From an uncultured Lachnospiraceae bacterium (lineage in GTDB: Bacteria > Bacillota > Clostridia > Lachnospirales > Lachnospiraceae): DNA of 34,750 nucleotides. Positions 32,781 to 34,750 of this stretch are shown piece by piece. The DNA lies in the NCBI GenBank assembly GCA_900542015.1, contig UQLY01000022.1, forward strand, positions 1 to 34,750. Direction: 5' to 3'. The position numbers were made by a program, and so were the translations under genes. Each line of letters begins with the position of its first letter. Positions within the stretch are counted from its first letter, which is position 1. The notes below the pieces were generated by a model. That model searched no databases and was not told the origin of the DNA. It was given only the letters and a program-made list of their open reading frames with translations.

Positions 32781-32899
32781 AATATACATCATTATGTTAA
32801 ATAATGCAACCATAAAATAGTGCATAAAATAGTGAATATTCAAGAAAAACGTGAATAAAATAAAAAATACTTGCATAATATTCAAAATGAAAGTATACT
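32781..32899. promoter_or_regulatory. Divergent argG/argC promoters with ArgR-like half-sites
   Basis: argG (minus strand): -35 TTGCAT (complement of 32804-32809), 17 bp, -10 TATATT (complement of 32781-32786). argC (plus strand): TTGCAT (32871-32876), 17 bp, TATACT (32894-32899). Between and over them are four half-sites of form TGMATAW, at 32821, 32833, 32852 and 32872, and a 12-bp tandem repeat CATAAAATAGTG (32811-32834). TGAATATTCA at 32833-32842 is a perfect palindrome. This matches the TGAAT/ATTCA character of ArgR/AhrC boxes, though the standard spacing is not exact. Confidence 0.72.
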
Positions 32900-33003
32900 T
32901 ATGCAAGCAAACCGATCCGAACGGATAGACCTTGTAAATGCAGGGCGTTTCGGGTATGATAAAAACAGATGTCATGCAGACAAACGAAAGGATGAAACAC
33001 GAA

Positions 33004-34059
33004 ATGATTAAAGTAGGAATTATCGGAGCTACAGGCTATGCGGGAGGAGAGCTTGTCAGGCTTTTAACACAACATAAGGAGGCACAGATCGTATGGTACG
33101 GGTCCAGAAGCTATATCGATCAGAAATATTCTTCCGTATACGGCAACCTGTTTCAGATCGTGGACGATCGATGTATGGATGACAATATGGAACAACTGGC
33201 GGATCAGGTGGATGTGATTTTTACCGCTACACCCCAGGGGTTATGCGCGTCTTTAGTCAACGATACGATTTTAAATAAAGTGAAGATTGTGGATTTGAGC
33301 GCGGATTTCCGTATAAAAGACGTCGCTGTTTATGAAAAATGGTACGGCATTGAACATAAATCCCCGCAGTACATAGAAGAAGCGGTATACGGTCTTTGCG
33401 AGATCAACAGAGAAGCAGTAAAGAAAGCGCGTCTGGTGGCTAATCCGGGCTGTTATACGACCTGCTCCATTCTGACGGCATATCCGCTGGTAAAAGAAGG
33501 GCTGATCGACGTCCATACGCTGATTGTGGACGCAAAATCGGGAACCTCCGGCGCGGGAAGAGGCGCGAAGGTCAATAATCTTTACTGCGAAGTCAATGAA
33601 AACATCAAGGCATATGGCGTGACAACCCATCGCCACACGCCGGAAATTGAAGAACAACTGGGCTATGCGGCGGGAGAACCGATTCTGATCAATTTTACGC
33701 CCCATCTCGTACCCATGAACCGGGGGATTCTTGCTACGGAATATGCGGTTTTAAAGAGAAAAGCAGACGGTACCCTGCCGGATTATGAGGAAATCAAAGC
33801 GGTATATGATCAATACTATGCGAAGGAAAAGTTTGTCCGCGTATTGGAAAAAGATGTTTTCCCGGAGACGAAATGGGTGGAAGGCAGCAATTATGTGGAT
33901 ATCAATTTCAAAATTGACGAACGTACCGGGCGTATTATTATGATGGGGGCTATTGACAATCTGGTAAAGGGAGCGGCAGGACAGGCAGTTCAGAATATGA
34001 ACCTGTTGTTCGGACTTGCGGAGGATGAGGGACTGGATCTGGTGCCGATGTTCCCGTAG
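33004..34059 (+). CDS. argC: N-acetyl-gamma-glutamyl-phosphate reductase
   Basis: 351 residues. NADP-binding 'VGIIGATGYAGGELVRLL' at 4-21, catalytic C150 in 'VANPGCYTTCS', 'VDAKSGTSGAGRGAK', and the histidine region 'TTHRHTPEIEEQLG'. It reduces N-acetylglutamyl phosphate to the semialdehyde in arginine biosynthesis. ATG 33004 is chosen because the conserved protein begins MIKVGIIG; AAAGGA lies at 32987-32992. Upstream in-frame ATGs (32992, 32938) only add non-conserved residues. Unusually, argJ, argB and argD do not follow; a DUF3592-like gene does. Confidence 0.96.
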   Translation: MIKVGIIGATGYAGGELVRLLTQHKEAQIVWYGSRSYIDQKYSSVYGNLFQIVDDRCMDDNMEQLADQVDVIFTATPQGLCASLVNDTILNKVKIVDLSADFRIKDVAVYEKWYGIEHKSPQYIEEAVYGLCEINREAVKKARLVANPGCYTTCSILTAYPLVKEGLIDVHTLIVDAKSGTSGAGRGAKVNNLYCEVNENIKAYGVTTHRHTPEIEEQLGYAAGEPILINFTPHLVPMNRGILATEYAVLKRKADGTLPDYEEIKAVYDQYYAKEKFVRVLEKDVFPETKWVEGSNYVDINFKIDERTGRIIMMGAIDNLVKGAAGQAVQNMNLLFGLAEDEGLDLVPMFP

Positions 34060-34118
34060 GATGCACGATAGCGATAAAATAGGAAAAGAGAAGGAAGGGA
34101 TTTGGGGAGGGGAAATTG

Positions 34119-34490
34119 ATGACAGAGTATGCGATTGGAGGAATTTGCCTGTTTGGCGCGTTGTGCCTGCTATATTTGAAATATCGGATTATTTTTAAAG
34201 GAGAACGGCACAGGGCGCAGATCGTAGATATCGGAGCCATCAACTGCGGCTATACGACGCGGGGAATAGCGGTAAAAAAGCATGCGTATGTGGTGGAGAT
34301 TTTAGGGGAGCGTTATTTTACCTCCCACGGCTGTCTGTTTACGGCGCTTGGAAAGCGGAAAATCGGAAAAGAAATAACCGTGTATAGAAATGAGCGGTAC
34401 GGAAAGGAAGTCGTCAAACCCACGGATATTCGGGTTGAAGTGATGGCAGCGCTTCTGGTTGTTTTTGCTGTTCTGGTGATCCGCAGCTGA
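34119..34490 (+). CDS. Small DUF3592-like membrane protein
   Basis: 123 residues: a hydrophobic segment at each end (about 3-21 and 104-121) with a beta-rich domain between. That domain contains 'RAQIVDIGAINCGYTTRGIAVKKHAYVVEILGERYF' and 'GKRKIGKEITVYRNERYGKEVVKP', which fits DUF3592. ATG 34119 follows a very strong GGGGAGGGG at 34104-34112; a TTG at 34116 is less likely. It starts 59 bp after argC with no terminator and may share its transcript. Function unknown. A two-TM relative is at 9959. Confidence 0.72.
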   Translation: MTEYAIGGICLFGALCLLYLKYRIIFKGERHRAQIVDIGAINCGYTTRGIAVKKHAYVVEILGERYFTSHGCLFTALGKRKIGKEITVYRNERYGKEVVKPTDIRVEVMAALLVVFAVLVIRS

Positions 34491-34750
34491 TACGGCTAAG
34501 GCAATGGAGCAGAAGCGGGAAATAAAAAGTATCAAAAAGCGGCACCAAGCACCCAAAGCTTGAGATAAGCCTGGGCGTGCCTGACCAGCCGGGAGGGTGC
34601 GGATTTTATATTATGCAGGTTTGAGTATGAAGGCATTATTTATGAAGGTTTTATTTTAGGTCTTGCATTTTGGGCTGTTTTTTAATATACTGTCTTTATC
34701 TTGAAATTCTTAGTTCAGACCGTTCGGTCGAAGAATTCCATTTTTTAAAA
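34491..34750 (+). other. Non-coding window end with structured segment and dyad
   Basis: No gene is seen. A GC-rich segment at 34541-34602 stands out from AT-rich surroundings; GCACCC (34549-34554) and GGGTGC (34595-34600) could close a stem around 40 bases, and GGATTTT follows. No known RNA family is recognised. Near the end GACCG-TT-CGGTC (34717-34728) is a compact dyad of the type bound by TetR-like repressors. The downstream gene, if any, lies outside the window. Confidence 0.4.

Noticed and set aside
34541..34602. SRP RNA or ZTP riboswitch identity for the GC-rich segment
   Set aside because: It lacks the SRP GGUCAGG...GGAAGGAAGCA core, and only a short GCCTGGGC string recalls ZTP; the rest of the aptamer is absent.
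1..34750. CRISPR array, prophage, IS element or toxin-antitoxin pair
   Set aside because: No regular spaced repeats, transposase, integrase, phage structural gene or adjacent toxin/antitoxin pair could be found on either strand.

Overview
The window looks like a chromosomal segment of an endospore-forming clostridial Firmicute, most likely Lachnospiraceae or a close relative. The evidence is two SpoVA genes (spoVAD, spoVAE), PadR/SdpI and heterodimeric ABC-exporter modules typical of Clostridia, strong Shine-Dalgarno sites (GGAGG type) before nearly every gene, consensus TTGACA/TATAAT promoters, and families common there (DUF4272, DUF1284, a DUF5721-like protein, a zinc-ribbon Ser/Thr kinase). 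Coding density is high, mostly on the + strand. I see no rRNA, tRNA, CRISPR array, transposase, integrase or phage gene.

Layout. 1-1.9 kb: a c-di-GMP/phosphorelay group (HD-GYP response regulator with a damaged N-terminus at the window edge, an Hpt protein, a small conserved protein), closed by a perfect 24-bp hairpin. 2.1-3.6 kb: a PadR-controlled module (PadR, membrane-anchored DUF3887-like protein, SdpI-like protein) with a visible palindromic operator. 3.6-8.4 kb: VOC protein, AlkD-like alkylation repair protein and a heterodimeric ABC exporter. 8.4-9.8 kb: a BMP-family nucleoside-binding lipoprotein with its own promoter and terminator. 9.9-12.7 kb: DUF3592-like protein, a MerR regulator divergent from an iron-type alcohol dehydrogenase with a textbook MerR operator, and a small acidic protein. 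12.8-19.9 kb: a long co-directional run with the ATPase and two permeases of the BMP-type nucleoside importer, MmcQ/YjbR protein, ankyrin-like protein, DUF4272 protein and glycerol kinase, ended by a terminator.

20-22.6 kb: bioY behind a perfect BirA-type operator, coupled to a DUF1284 gene, then a zinc-ribbon Ser/Thr kinase. 22.6-28.7 kb: an unusual purine-rich gap, spoVAD, a 7TM-PAS-degenerate GGDEF-HD-GYP protein, a small protein, RidA, a membrane-anchored propeller-like protein and spoVAE. 28.7-31.4 kb: DUF5721-like, DegV, LytTR regulator and DUF1294 protein. 31.4-34.1 kb: argG and argC diverge from a shared region holding two face-to-face promoters and ArgR-like half-sites. The window ends with a DUF3592-like gene and about 260 non-coding bases.

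How it fits together: the BMP lipoprotein and its ABC partners form one split nucleoside uptake system; argG/argC are two arginine-synthesis steps under shared control; bioY is biotin uptake under biotin repression; the two HD-GYP proteins point to active c-di-GMP turnover; SpoVAD/SpoVAE belong to the spore dipicolinate channel although separated by unrelated genes. I did not find a clearly new multi-gene system. The most noteworthy patterns are a three-copy hairpin repeat family at gene ends, several well-resolved operators, the split SpoVA and nucleoside loci, and two unexplained non-coding stretches.
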